Numbered from the stretch's first letter, positions 8,225 through 17,886 are shown. The stretch is 64,000 nucleotides of DNA from JBBQXY01 sp051004815 (GCA_051004815.1 JBPCJY010000132.1:13018-77017); one strand, 5' to 3'. Numbers and translations are program-made. The notes: generated from the sequence alone by a model not told the origin.

Positions 8225-11200
8225 ATGCAAGTAACCCCAACACAGAAAAGAGCCATTGACCACTATTACCAGGAACTTGCCGCCTACCAGGAGAAAAAAG
8301 TCACGCACGAAACCGCCGTGCGCAGTGCCTTTCAAAACCTCCTCGCCACCTTTGCCCAGTCCGCCAACTGGGTGCTCATCCCAGAGCAAACCCTCGCCAA
8401 CGGCAAACGGCCCGATGGCACCTTGCGCGACAGCTTCAACCTCCCGCGTGGCTACTGGGAAGCGAAGGACACCAAAGACGACCTGCACATCGAGATCCGC
8501 AAAAAGATCAGCGCGGGCTACCCCATCACCAACACCATCTTCGAGGACACGCGCCGTGCCATCCTCTATCAAAACAACAAACTCGTCCTCGATATAGACC
8601 TGACCAACGCCAAAGAACTCATCTCAATTCTCGATTCCTTCTTCCATTATGCCGCCCCCGACATCGCCACCTTTGAACATGCCGTGTCCGACTTCAAGGA
8701 AAGCATCCCCGACCTGGCACAGGGCCTCGTGCAGCGCATCCAGGAGGAACATGCCCAAAACAAAACCTTTGTCGCCGCCTTCACCAGCTTCCTGGAACTC
8801 TGTCGCACCTCGCTTGACCCCCACATGAGCCGCGAGACGGTCGATGAAATGCTCGTGCAACACCTGCTCACCGAACGCCTCTTCCGCACCATCTTCGACA
8901 ACTCCGACTTTATCAACCGCAACGTCATCGCCTCCGAGATCGAGAAGATGATCCAGGCCCTCACCAGCCGCGCCTTCAACCGCAAAGAATTCCTCAAATC
9001 GCTGGATCGTTTCTACATCGCCATCGAAAACGCCGCCCGCAACCTGGATGACTGGTCAGAGAAACAGCACTTTATCAACATCGTCTACGAACGCTTCTTT
9101 CAAGGCTTCTCCGTCAAACAGGCCGACACCCACGGCATCGTCTACACCCCGCAAGAGATCGTCGATTTCATGTGTGCCAGCGTGGAAGAGGTCCTACAAC
9201 GCGAATTTGGCACCTCCATAGCCGAGCCAGGCGTCCAAATCCTCGACCCCTGCGTCGGCACTGGCAGCTTCATCGTCAACCTCCTGCACCGCATCCCACG
9301 TCACAAACTGAAACACAAATACCTGCACGACCTCTTCTGCAACGAAATCATGCTCCTCCCGTACTACATCGCCTCCCTCAACATCGAGCACGAATACTAC
9401 GAACGCACCGGCGAATATCTCCCCTTCGAAGGCATCTGCTTCGCCGACACCCTCGAACTAGCCGAAGGCCAACAACTCTCCATGTTCGTCGAGCAAAACA
9501 CCGATCGCATCCAACGCGAAAAAGACACCCCCATCATGGTAGTGATCGGCAACCCACCCTACAACGTCGGGCAAGGAAATGAGAACGATAATAACAAGAA
9601 CCGAAAATATCCAGTGATTGATAAACGTATTAAAGAGACCTATGTTAAAGACTCACAGGCAACCCTCAATAATCAGGTCTACGATGCCTATGTCAGATTC
9701 TTTCGCTGGGCTGTGGATCGTCTACAGGGACGTGATGGCATTGTCTGTTACGTCTCCAACAACTCATTTGTTGATCAGATTGCCTTTGATGGTATGCGCA
9801 AAAATCTCTTACAAGACTTCACACAGGTCTACCATCTTGATTTACATGGCAATGTACGCAAAAATCCCAAACTTTCCGGCACGACGCACAATGTCTTTGG
9901 TATCCAGGTAGGTGTAGGTATTACGATAGCCATACGTTCCTCACACCATACTCAACGCAGCGTATTCTACTATCGTGTACCAGAGTTCTGGCGCAAAACT
10001 GAGAAATTAGCATTGCTTGCCCAAACAGGTAGTATCACAGGAGTAGCATGGCGAGATTTACAACCAGATCAGAAACAAAATTGGCTTACTGACCTATTGA
10101 GGCCAGAATATTCCACCTTTTTGCCTTTAGGGACGAGGGAAGCGAAAAGTATCAAAACTGTTGATGTTAAAGCCTTATTTAAAACCTACTCGATAGGTGT
10201 TCATACTGCTCGAGATAATGTTGTCTATAATTTTGACTCAGAAGTATTAAGTAGTAGGGTTAAGCAGTTCTTAGAAGACTACAATGCAGAGGTATCCCGT
10301 TGGTCTCGTGGAGGCAGACAAAAGGATATTGATAATTTTGTGCAATATACGAAAGTCAAATGGAGTGAGCATCTTAAAAACGAATTAAGGCGAGAAAGAT
10401 ATGGGCAATTTGACGGCTCTTGCATTACTTCTGCTATGTATCGTCCATTTTGTAGAAAATGGCTTTACTGTGATTCTTTGCTAATTGATCGTCCTGGCTA
10501 TTTTGATCGAATCTTCCCATATTTTGTTACTGAACAGAATAACCGTGTAATAGTTGTAAGCGATCATGGATACCGCTCACCATTTAGCACACTTGTAACA
10601 CAGGTAATTCCAGATATGCATTTACTTGCCACGACTGATGCCTTCCAATGCTTCCCCTACTACATCTACTCCGAAGACGGTAGCAACCGACGTGAGAACA
10701 TCACCGACTGGTCACTCGCGCAATTCCAATCGAAATATGGCTCCGACGTAACCAAATGGGATATCTTCCACTACGTCTACGCCATGTTGCATCATCCACA
10801 GTACCGCGAACGCTACGCCGAAAACCTCAAACGCGACCTGCCACACATCCCTCTCCTGCATAGCCAGGCAGCGTTTCAGGTCTGTGTCCGCGTCGGCCAG
10901 CAACTGATGGCTATCCACCTGAACTACGAACAAGCCAGAGAATACCCGCTCAAATGGATAGAAAACCAGGACGTACCCTTCTCATGGCAAGTAAAGCGCA
11001 TGCGCCTGACAGCCGACCGTACCGCCGTCACCATCAACGAAAGCCTGACCTTGGCGGGTATCTCCCCAGAATGTTTCGCCTACCGCCTCGGCAACCGCTC
11101 AGCCCTCGACTGGATCATCGACCAATACCAACTAAGCGAAGACAAACGCAGCGGCATCGTCAGCGACCCCAACCGCACCGACGACGAAGAATATATCGTG

Positions 11201-11305
11201 CGGTTGGTCGGCAAGGTGGTGACGGTAAGTGTAGAGACAGTGAGATTGGTGGAGGAATTGGCACGGGATGTCCAGCAAGAAGAGTGGCTGAATACCGAAA
11301 TGTAG
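8225..11305 (+). CDS. Single-chain restriction-modification enzyme (nuclease plus N6-adenine methyltransferase; type ISP/IIG-like)
   Basis: I start at ATG 8225 (1026 residues). The in-frame ATG at 8162 lies inside a TATGAT box, and neither start has an ideal ribosome site. The N-terminus carries a PD-(D/E)xK-type nuclease signature (RPDGTLRDSF, then GYWEAKD, encoded near 8408-8470). A helical spacer follows. Methyltransferase motif I is DPCVGTGSF near 9245-9271, and motif IV NPPY is at 9551-9562. The C-terminal third should recognise the target site. No SF2 helicase motifs are seen, which argues against a full-length type ISP translocase and for a type IIG/L-like layout. GC drops sharply from about 9,570 to 10,640 (20/60 G+C in the line at 10201 against 32/60 at 8881), then recovers: a mosaic gene. 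No separate S or R subunit is nearby. Confidence 0.8.
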   Translation: MQVTPTQKRAIDHYYQELAAYQEKKVTHETAVRSAFQNLLATFAQSANWVLIPEQTLANGKRPDGTLRDSFNLPRGYWEAKDTKDDLHIEIRKKISAGYPITNTIFEDTRRAILYQNNKLVLDIDLTNAKELISILDSFFHYAAPDIATFEHAVSDFKESIPDLAQGLVQRIQEEHAQNKTFVAAFTSFLELCRTSLDPHMSRETVDEMLVQHLLTERLFRTIFDNSDFINRNVIASEIEKMIQALTSRAFNRKEFLKSLDRFYIAIENAARNLDDWSEKQHFINIVYERFFQGFSVKQADTHGIVYTPQEIVDFMCASVEEVLQREFGTSIAEPGVQILDPCVGTGSFIVNLLHRIPRHKLKHKYLHDLFCNEIMLLPYYIASLNIEHEYYERTGEYLPFEGICFADTLELAEGQQLSMFVEQNTDRIQREKDTPIMVVIGNPPYNVGQGNENDNNKNRKYPVIDKRIKETYVKDSQATLNNQVYDAYVRFFRWAVDRLQGRDGIVCYVSNNSFVDQIAFDGMRKNLLQDFTQVYHLDLHGNVRKNPKLSGTTHNVFGIQVGVGITIAIRSSHHTQRSVFYYRVPEFWRKTEKLALLAQTGSITGVAWRDLQPDQKQNWLTDLLRPEYSTFLPLGTREAKSIKTVDVKALFKTYSIGVHTARDNVVYNFDSEVLSSRVKQFLEDYNAEVSRWSRGGRQKDIDNFVQYTKVKWSEHLKNELRRERYGQFDGSCITSAMYRPFCRKWLYCDSLLIDRPGYFDRIFPYFVTEQNNRVIVVSDHGYRSPFSTLVTQVIPDMHLLATTDAFQCFPYYIYSEDGSNRRENITDWSLAQFQSKYGSDVTKWDIFHYVYAMLHHPQYRERYAENLKRDLPHIPLLHSQAAFQVCVRVGQQLMAIHLNYEQAREYPLKWIENQDVPFSWQVKRMRLTADRTAVTINESLTLAGISPECFAYRLGNRSALDWIIDQYQLSEDKRSGIVSDPNRTDDEEYIVRLVGKVVTVSVETVRLVEELARDVQQEEWLNTEM

Positions 11306-11343
11306 GGCCTTGTCTCCAACTCAATTCACAAAAGCCAGGTATC

Positions 11344-11392
11344 CCACCATGGACGCCGAAACGGCGAAGCCGATGCCTTCGTCCATGGTAGG
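11344..11392. terminator. Hairpin between convergent genes
   Basis: CCACCATGGACG at 11344-11355 pairs with CGTCCATGGTAGG at 11380-11392, with a further CGGCGAAGCCG hairpin in the loop. It sits 39 bases after the restriction-modification stop and before the stop of the convergent gene at 11488. There is no clear T-run, so a terminator role is inferred from position. Confidence 0.45.
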
Positions 11393-11397
11393 GGAAC

Positions 11398-11458
11398 CCT
11401 GTCTGGGGGACAGGTAACCCTTTACGGGTACCCTGGGGCACGGTGTGGCTTAAGTTCG
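11398..11458. repeat. CCTGTCTGGGGGACAGG palindrome plus TACCCTGGGG motif
   Basis: A perfect copy of the 17-bp palindrome (11398-11414) is followed by ACGGGTACCCTGGGGCACGG and TGTGGCTTAAG. The second part resembles 3076-3102. Both are intergenic repeats. Confidence 0.65.
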
Positions 11459-11487
11459 CACCTTTGGAATACCGCCTTATAATTTGT

Positions 11488-12129
11488 TCACCCTCGTAAA
11501 ACATTGATAAACAGTGTCACGAGACCAACTATACGGGTAGTATCACCCAGGCGATCAATAACGTCCAGGCCAGAGATACTATACTTTGGCAGTATCATCA
11601 AATACCCTATGCTAAAAAGAAGAAACGCCACACTCATGAGCAGACTGAAGCGCGTCTCCTTGGACATGAAGGCGGAAAAATAAACAAAGAAAATCACCGC
11701 GCAAATAAGCCCCCGCGAGCCGCTCAGGAGGGATTTTGTGAGGACGGGATCAGGAAACTCTGGCGGTAACACAGGAGCCAGTAGGAACAGAGACAGCAGC
11801 AAAATGGAAATAACAATATGCCAGCGCATCAGCCCACGTAGATAGTCATCCGAGCTACTAGTCAGGCTCAGCAAAATAAAGAGAAAACTGACCGTCTGCC
11901 CAATATAGTTAAACCAGTCAACATTGAGGCTGATAGTGGTCACGTTGTCACCGAGAAACCCGGCGGCAGCCGTCAGTGAAATCACTCCCATTGACAAGGC
12001 CAGGATGAACACACGTCGGCTCCGTGTCTGAAAATACAGAAAAAATGCGCGAATTGCTATAAACAACGCCACAAGAAACAAGGTGATCGAAAGCGTATTC
12101 GCAATTAAAAGTGGATCCACGTTACACAT
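11488..12129 (-). CDS. Multi-pass membrane protein, unknown function
   Basis: A 213-residue protein with six or seven hydrophobic segments separated by short loops (for example ISITLFLVALFIAIRAFFLY-like N-terminal helix, and a positively charged QTRSRR loop after it). AGAGGAGA directly precedes the ATG. I do not recognise a family; the arrangement resembles small integral membrane sensor modules, but no histidine kinase or other output domain is attached. It lies 20 bases downstream of the winged-helix protein gene, so the two are probably co-transcribed and may work together. The predicted C-terminus (FINVLRG) is cytoplasmic or at the membrane. Confidence 0.6.
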   Translation of the reverse strand: MCNVDPLLIANTLSITLFLVALFIAIRAFFLYFQTRSRRVFILALSMGVISLTAAAGFLGDNVTTISLNVDWFNYIGQTVSFLFILLSLTSSSDDYLRGLMRWHIVISILLLSLFLLAPVLPPEFPDPVLTKSLLSGSRGLICAVIFFVYFSAFMSKETRFSLLMSVAFLLFSIGYLMILPKYSISGLDVIDRLGDTTRIVGLVTLFINVLRG

Positions 12130-12149
12130 TCTCCTCTATACACGCGTAA

Positions 12150-13088
12150 TTATTTATTATCGATGAATGGCAATTCATCAATGAGTTGTCCCCCAGGTTC
12201 GTAAAGTTGAACGCGATGTTGCTCTAAAAGAAACTGTAGAGCTAGATAGATCTCTTTTGAATCCATGCCGATATTCGTAGCGATTTCTCTTACGTTTTTT
12301 CGCCCGTCAATTGCTGTATACAAACGGCGTGCCCGCTTATCCGTGATAACGGCGGCACTGGCAAAGGGATTGCTTGAACGCATTGCATTCGCATCCTCGA
12401 GTCGATGAGGAACAAGGTCGGATAAATGCACTTGTGTCTGTTGTTGCGCCGATATTCCAGAGATAGCAGGCAATCTACCAGACGAAGTGCGTGTCGGCAA
12501 TAGCAAACCACGAGTTGTAGCCACGGCTAAAGATTGTCCTAAAATAAGATTTATCGCGGAAATCTCATCCTGGGGGGGGAATCTTTTGAAAAAGAGCAGT
12601 GCTGCTACAGCTAATGGCGTCGGAATCTCCTGCTCTGTCGCATTCGGCATGGGGGGAAGGAGTAGGGGACTGTGCAGAAAATCACAGAAGCAATAATTCA
12701 ACCCGTAACGTGCCAGCAACTCTGCCTGGTGTAGTGAGAACAAATTATTCACGCTCAACAGCATAAAGTTTCGCTGCTTACTCAGCAAATTACCAGCCGA
12801 ATTAGCAACTTGCGTATTCACAAGCACGTTTTGAGGTAGCGAGGCATCCTGCCAATCCACAGCACGCAATTTGATAGTTACCTGGCCTGTTAGTAGAGAT
12901 TGAAGACTCCAGAATTGTACCGCTTGTGCATCAAATTGCTGTAAAAAGAGACGGTTCTGCCATAGGAAAATCTCATCAATATGATGCATCGTTTCTGCGG
13001 CTTTAAATAGTTGCGCACTGTAGACGAGTTGACGCCTACCTGTATATAGCTGGGAAGATGGATCGCCTGGTCCCCCATTGTTCATCAT
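12150..13088 (-). CDS. Protein with C-terminal winged-helix module, unknown function
   Basis: A 312-residue soluble protein. The start is ATG 13088, with AGGAGAGC ending 3 bases before it (GTG 13091 and ATG 13085 are also possible). The N-terminal 230 residues contain no motif I recognise (YSAQLFKAAETMHHIDEIFL, then LLSVNNLFSLHQAELLARYG). The last 70 residues (SAAVITDKRARRLYTAIDG, then NVREIATNIGMDSKEIYLAL) look like a winged helix and match in layout the C-terminal module of the protein at 2099-2689. The latter has LIDGQRTVAELARLMGREQD at the same place. A signalling or regulatory role with the adjacent membrane protein is inferred. Confidence 0.6.
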   Translation of the reverse strand: MMNNGGPGDPSSQLYTGRRQLVYSAQLFKAAETMHHIDEIFLWQNRLFLQQFDAQAVQFWSLQSLLTGQVTIKLRAVDWQDASLPQNVLVNTQVANSAGNLLSKQRNFMLLSVNNLFSLHQAELLARYGLNYCFCDFLHSPLLLPPMPNATEQEIPTPLAVAALLFFKRFPPQDEISAINLILGQSLAVATTRGLLLPTRTSSGRLPAISGISAQQQTQVHLSDLVPHRLEDANAMRSSNPFASAAVITDKRARRLYTAIDGRKNVREIATNIGMDSKEIYLALQFLLEQHRVQLYEPGGQLIDELPFIDNK

Positions 13089-13482
13089 CACGCTCTCCTA
13101 ATGCTTTAATTTCCTTGTTTGGATTGTGTTTTCTTCCCCGCCAAAGCATAGCATGGAATGCCCTCACACTCAAGAATATTCCTTTAGAATAGGTAAATAT
13201 TACTATACAAATATTTTTATACATGGATGATGGTAACATGCCTTATCTCTCTTAGACCAAAACATCCTCCTTAGATGCTCTATTTATCCTATGAAATTGC
13301 CACGTATATCTTTTACCCCTTGTTCTCTTGTATATTTCATGGTATAAAGATACTTATCTACCACAGTTCGCTGCTCTGGGGGTGCTGAACTGTTTTTCCC
13401 GTTCTCAGCCATTTCTCATGACTGGTAGCGTTCGTCCAAACCACCATTGTAGCAAATTTTCTACCACGAAGGAGCTTTGAAC
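13089..13482. other. Intergenic region between divergent genes
   Basis: About 390 AT-rich bases with no credible gene. A possible -10 box TATAAA at 13343-13348 has only a weak -35 (TTGTTC at 13320-13325, spacing 17). AAGGAG at 13469-13474 is the ribosome site of the downstream gene. Confidence 0.4.
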
Positions 13483-14865
13483 ATGTCCAAACCGCCTATC
13501 CTTACTCGTAGGTTCTTATTTACTGGCAATTTGCTCTTCTTGCTCATCGCAAGCATAGTTGTAGGTGCGCTAGTCAGCAGCCCTGCCCATGCTGATAGCC
13601 ACAATTCCGTACCAGCTAAGTATGCCTTTATAGTCTTCTTTGATGGGGGGCGTCCTGAACTGTATAACTCCACGAACGCCCCATTCATCAATAGTCTAGC
13701 GGCCAGCGGAGCCAGGTATACGAACGCCCAGGCGCAGGTTCCTGCCGACTCGATCACCAATATCATGGGTGCCTTTACCGGTACAGATGCCAGCCATCAC
13801 GGTCTTCCCTACGAGACATTCTGGGATTACCATTACAATCATCTGATAGAACTGGATGAAACGCCCGTGCTTCCCCCTGGTATTACCGAAGACCGCAATG
13901 TGGGACGTGCGTGTACGCTCTTCCAGTCAGCGAAAGCGGCCGGCTTGACAACTGCCTTTATCGCCAAGTACCCCGCTTATGACGTTCTGGACGGCCCCAA
14001 CACCTGTCCAGTCTATAGTGGTAGTGGTATCGATAATCTACAAACACCCACCTTTGCCAACTTTACCGGGACGCCCCAGCAGTACGATCAAATGAACTTT
14101 GACGCTGTGCGTACTGAAATTAATTCAGGCTCTAGCCGTCCCAATATCTTTGGCCTCTATGCCGTCGCTCCCAATAGCTCCATGAAACAGTACGGCATCG
14201 ACTCGCCACAGGTCGCGCAGACTATCCAGTTTGAGGACGCCCAGGTTGCGCAAACCGTGGCCTTGCTCAAGAGCGTTGGTATTTACAATCAGACAGAGAT
14301 TGCCCTTGTCAACGATCATGGCAACACTGCCCTCACTGAGGCTATCCCCGGTAGCGGCCCAGGCAGCATCGACCAGTTTCTAAACGCTAATGGTATACCC
14401 ACTGTACAGACCACGACTGATCGCGTCGCACTCGTGTACTTGAAGGACCCTCAACAGACGAAGCAGGCTATTCATCTACTCAGTATGCCGCAGAATATGG
14501 CGCAGTTCGGTATTCAGGCTATGACACCAGCTTCTGGCCTTGGTGTCTATATGGCCACACCTAAGGATCGTACCCCCAGCTTCATCGTCTGGCCTATCGA
14601 TGGGTCGCATGGTACTCAGTCTGTCGTCTACGACACCCCCCCATTAAGTAAACTCGCGGAACACGGTGGGCGCGGTAAAGCCGATCAGGACGTCATGCTT
14701 GTCATGGAAGGCCCAGGGGTTCACCCTGGCTTCACTACCAATCACCATGTCTGGCTCATGCAAGTTGGCTCAACCGTAGCCGACGACATGTGCCTCAACC
14801 TGGCCAACGCCACCTATCCCCCCCTCCCCGGCACCAATGCTGACGATAACAACTGCCAGAATTAG
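13483..14865 (+). CDS. Secreted alkaline-phosphatase-superfamily hydrolase
   Basis: ATG 13483 follows AAGGAG with 8 bases of spacing; the in-frame TTG six bases earlier is less likely. The 460-residue product starts with a signal peptide (basic MSKPPILTRR, hydrophobic core, cleavage near SPAHA). The mature part has the metal-binding pattern of type I phosphodiesterase/nucleotide pyrophosphatases. It includes IVFFDGGRPELY near the N-terminus, a nucleophile region (PADSITNIMGAFTG), LVNDHGNTALTE with paired Asp-His ligands, and AEHGGRGKADQDVML with a further His. The expected reaction is phosphomonoester or phosphodiester hydrolysis outside the membrane; the substrate is unknown. It is a single gene facing the molybdopterin hydroxylase gene. 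Confidence 0.8.
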   Translation: MSKPPILTRRFLFTGNLLFLLIASIVVGALVSSPAHADSHNSVPAKYAFIVFFDGGRPELYNSTNAPFINSLAASGARYTNAQAQVPADSITNIMGAFTGTDASHHGLPYETFWDYHYNHLIELDETPVLPPGITEDRNVGRACTLFQSAKAAGLTTAFIAKYPAYDVLDGPNTCPVYSGSGIDNLQTPTFANFTGTPQQYDQMNFDAVRTEINSGSSRPNIFGLYAVAPNSSMKQYGIDSPQVAQTIQFEDAQVAQTVALLKSVGIYNQTEIALVNDHGNTALTEAIPGSGPGSIDQFLNANGIPTVQTTTDRVALVYLKDPQQTKQAIHLLSMPQNMAQFGIQAMTPASGLGVYMATPKDRTPSFIVWPIDGSHGTQSVVYDTPPLSKLAEHGGRGKADQDVMLVMEGPGVHPGFTTNHHVWLMQVGSTVADDMCLNLANATYPPLPGTNADDNNCQN

Positions 14866-14903
14866 CACGCCAACGCCCTTTTGAAAAGGGTCAATGGCTA
14901 GTG

Positions 14904-14959
14904 TTGCATGTAAGGAAAACAGGGCGACCGCACGGTCGCCCTGTTTTCCTTACATGCAA
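14904..14959. terminator. Perfect 27-bp hairpin shared by two convergent genes
   Basis: Left arm 14904-14930 (TTGCATGTAAGGAAAACAGG, then GCGACCG) is the exact complement of right arm 14933-14959, with a CA loop. It lies 38 bases after one stop codon and 6 bases from the other. The arm has AAAA/TTTT near its outer part, so it can act as a bidirectional terminator. Its centre GGGCGACCG is shared with the GGTCGCCC palindrome family. Confidence 0.75.
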
Positions 14960-14965
14960 CTTACT

Positions 14966-17425
14966 CTACAAGAAAGCTGCCCTGCTATCATCGCTGGGCT
15001 TCTCCCCACTGGAGAATACCGACGGTGGCGTCGGTTCTGCCTGTTCAAGCCTGCTCTCGTGAGCCGCTTGCACCAAGGCCCAAACTTTTTCTGGCTTGAG
15101 CGGCATATCGATGGTCTTGATACCAAGTGGAGCAAGTGCATCCAGCACCGCATTGACTACCGCCGGTGGCGCACCAATGCAGCCTGCTTCGCCAACGCCC
15201 TTTGCCCCCAAAGGATTGTGCGGTGAAGGCGTCTCAACCCCTTCGGTCACAATGCCTGGCATTTGCTGCGCATTGGGCAATGCATAGTCCATCATGGTAC
15301 CGGTAAGCGGCTGACCACTATCCTCATCATACATCACTTCCTCGTAGAGAGCCTGCCCGATGCCCTGTGCCAGCGCACCATGTATCTGTGCATCAACGAG
15401 ATACTGGTTCAAGACGCGCCCACAATCATCCACCGCCACATAGGTTAGCACTTGCACCTCGCCCGTGTCGCTATTCACCTCGACAACCGCGATATGTGAA
15501 CCGGAAGAGAACGTTGCGCTCGGCGGAAAGAAATCACGCCACGCCGCTAACCCTTCGATGGGCGTGCCATTGGAGGGATTGGGTGCTTCGTGCTCGATCA
15601 AATCAGGCTGTTCTTCGACCAGTCGCGCTAGTTCGCCCAATGCGATCTTGCGAGCAGGCACCCCCTGCACCATCACATTCCCATTCTCCAGGATCAGGTC
15701 TGCCGGGTCAGCTTCCAGTTGTCGTGCCGCGACCTGTAGTGCTTTATCACGAGCTGCTTCGGCGGCAAGCAGGACTGCGCTGCCAGAAACTTGCAATGTG
15801 CGGCTGCCAAATGTGCCATAGCCGAAACCCGGCAGCGCGGTATCGTTCATCTGTACTTCAATCTTTGTACCGGGCAGGTTGAAGGTTCTGGCGGCAAGAT
15901 GTGCGAAGGTAGTGAAATGCCCCTGACCATTGGTAGCAACGCCACTCTGCACAAGGATGGTTCCATCCCGGCGAATACGCACCGCAGCGGCTTCCTGCGG
16001 AACACCCGGCCTGTTTGGACCCAACGCACCGCCGGAAATCTCGACAAAGGTTGCCATCCCTATGCCAATCTGTGACGCATTCCCCGCAGCACGCGCTTCG
16101 CTCTGCTTCGCCCGCCAACCTGAGTAATCAACCAGTTCCAGCGCACGCTCAAGGGCTGCCTGATAATTCCCACTATCATATGTCACGCCAGTCGGTGTCT
16201 GATAAGGAAAAGCGTCGGGCGCGATAAAGTTCCGTCGCCGTACCTCGGCAGGATCAAGCCCCAGCTCGGCAGCGATACGATTCATCGTGCGTTCCAGGAT
16301 ATAAGTTGCTTCCGGGCGCCCGGCGCCCCGATAGGCTCCCGTTGGCACCTTATTGGTGAACGCGCCCACGACCTGGCTGTCTACCGCCTCTATCCTGTAC
16401 GGGCCGTTCAGCATGGATGGTGTACCATTCGGCACCATGGCCGTCGAAAATGCCAGGAACGCGCCGAGATCACCAATCGTGCGTACTTTGAGACCCAGGA
16501 GCCGCCCATCGTTCTGGAAGGCAGCCTCGACGTAGTTCACCTGACCACGTCCATGTGTTTGCGTCTGCAAATTCTCGCTGCGTGTTTCTATCCACTTGAC
16601 TGCTCGCCCATATTTGACAGCCAGCAGTGCGGCAACCATCTCTTCACCGATGAAGCTCGTTTTCGCGCCAAAACCACCACCAACCTCGGCATTGTAGACC
16701 CGAATGCGCTCGCGCTCAATACCGAGTATTCCCGCCAGCATTTCCCGCGTCCGGTAAATGGCTTGAGAAGAGACCCAGGCCGTAAACTCCCCACTGGCCG
16801 CGTCGAAGTCGAACAGACAGGCACGCGGTTCAAGTGAACTGGGTGCCACCCGTTGATTGACCAGCCGCAGCTTGACCGTCCGATCAGCCTGCGCAAAAGC
16901 CGCCTGGATATCGCCTTTGCCCGATTGCGACAGAAAGGCGACATTCGAGCCAAAGTCCTCGTAAAGCAACGGCGCGTCAGCAGCCAGTGCCGCTTCTGGA
17001 TCAGTCACCGCAGCCAACGGCTCATAGTCCACTTCAACCAGATCGCGTGCATCCTCCGCCTCAGAAAGACTCTCAGCCAGTACCACCGCCACAGGATCGC
17101 CCACGTAGCGCACCCTTCCCACTGCCATTGCCCGCCGTTCCGGCTTCTTCAGTCCAGGCAAGGGAATAGATTCCATCGGGCGCATATCGCTCACCAGTTC
17201 CGCGCTGGCAAAAGCTCCCACAACACCCGCGTGCGCCCTTGCCGCCTCGAGCCGAATATCCTTCACCTCAGCATGAGCATAAGGGCTACGTACCACCGCC
17301 ATATGCAAAATCGCGGGTCGCCCCTCCGCCAGCCTCACATCATCCACATACTGGGCATGCCCCGTAATAAGTCGATAATCTTCCGTGCGACGTTCCAATC
17401 CCGCCGGTATCATTGTCTCTAACAT
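14966..17425 (-). CDS. Molybdopterin-binding hydroxylase large subunit (form II CoxL/xanthine dehydrogenase family), orphan
   Basis: ATG 17425 is used because AAAGGAAAGC directly precedes it; an upstream TTG at 17440 is possible. The 819-residue product has both molybdopterin-binding regions. Its loop reads AYRGAGR, the form II (CoxL-like) signature, not the AYxCSFR of true CO dehydrogenase. GVGEAGCIGAP near the C-terminus carries the catalytic glutamate. The substrate is therefore unlikely to be CO; an aldehyde or N-heterocycle is more likely. No 2Fe-2S or FAD subunit gene lies beside it, so it either borrows subunits encoded elsewhere (for example coxS/coxM at 51277-52670) or has partners outside the window. 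Confidence 0.85.
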   Translation of the reverse strand: MLETMIPAGLERRTEDYRLITGHAQYVDDVRLAEGRPAILHMAVVRSPYAHAEVKDIRLEAARAHAGVVGAFASAELVSDMRPMESIPLPGLKKPERRAMAVGRVRYVGDPVAVVLAESLSEAEDARDLVEVDYEPLAAVTDPEAALAADAPLLYEDFGSNVAFLSQSGKGDIQAAFAQADRTVKLRLVNQRVAPSSLEPRACLFDFDAASGEFTAWVSSQAIYRTREMLAGILGIERERIRVYNAEVGGGFGAKTSFIGEEMVAALLAVKYGRAVKWIETRSENLQTQTHGRGQVNYVEAAFQNDGRLLGLKVRTIGDLGAFLAFSTAMVPNGTPSMLNGPYRIEAVDSQVVGAFTNKVPTGAYRGAGRPEATYILERTMNRIAAELGLDPAEVRRRNFIAPDAFPYQTPTGVTYDSGNYQAALERALELVDYSGWRAKQSEARAAGNASQIGIGMATFVEISGGALGPNRPGVPQEAAAVRIRRDGTILVQSGVATNGQGHFTTFAHLAARTFNLPGTKIEVQMNDTALPGFGYGTFGSRTLQVSGSAVLLAAEAARDKALQVAARQLEADPADLILENGNVMVQGVPARKIALGELARLVEEQPDLIEHEAPNPSNGTPIEGLAAWRDFFPPSATFSSGSHIAVVEVNSDTGEVQVLTYVAVDDCGRVLNQYLVDAQIHGALAQGIGQALYEEVMYDEDSGQPLTGTMMDYALPNAQQMPGIVTEGVETPSPHNPLGAKGVGEAGCIGAPPAVVNAVLDALAPLGIKTIDMPLKPEKVWALVQAAHESRLEQAEPTPPSVFSSGEKPSDDSRAAFL

Positions 17426-17886
17426 GCTTTCCTTTCCCAATCTAACTATGAATTTAGTAGCATAATCAAAATTATAGGACGCGAGCTTTCATACGTTCTC
17501 TCTCTATTTTGTCACATCTATCACTCTGGTGGAGGAGAAGTGTTCGCGAGAAGATGACTTTGGCGTTAGCACAATCCCCGTATAAGGCAAAGTTGCAAGG
17601 AGCGACAGTAAAAATGTAGAATGGTCATCCAAAAATGGTGTGTATTTTAAATGAGTGGATGAGCATGCTTGACAATAGACAATGATTAATGTAACCTTAT
17701 CAAAGTAGCGGCAGAGGCTGTATCTATATTTACTAGGTTATGTAAAAATGGAAATATTGTCAATACTTCCATTATCAAATTTATTGTACAATCACTTACT
17801 TTGAAGAAGAAGCTAAAGACACTTCAAACCTGGTATCTTGCAGTTAGTAAACGCTAATACGCGTTTTGTGACTTAAGGAGGGAAAG
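17426..17886. promoter_or_regulatory. Regulatory region upstream of the STAND operon
   Basis: About 460 bases without a gene, AT-rich in its second half. A perfect -35 hexamer TTGACA lies at 17669-17674; at 17 bases spacing the -10 would be TAACCT (17692-17697), a poor match. An imperfect inverted pair AATGGAAATATTG/CAATACTTCCATT (17747-17773) could be an operator. AAGGAGG at 17875-17881 is a strong ribosome site for the first gene. Confidence 0.35.

Noticed and set aside
13483..13530. A MITE family II end inside the phosphatase gene (CTTACTCGTAGGTTCTTA)
   Set aside because: It is part of the signal-peptide coding sequence, has no inverted partner nearby and no flanking duplication.
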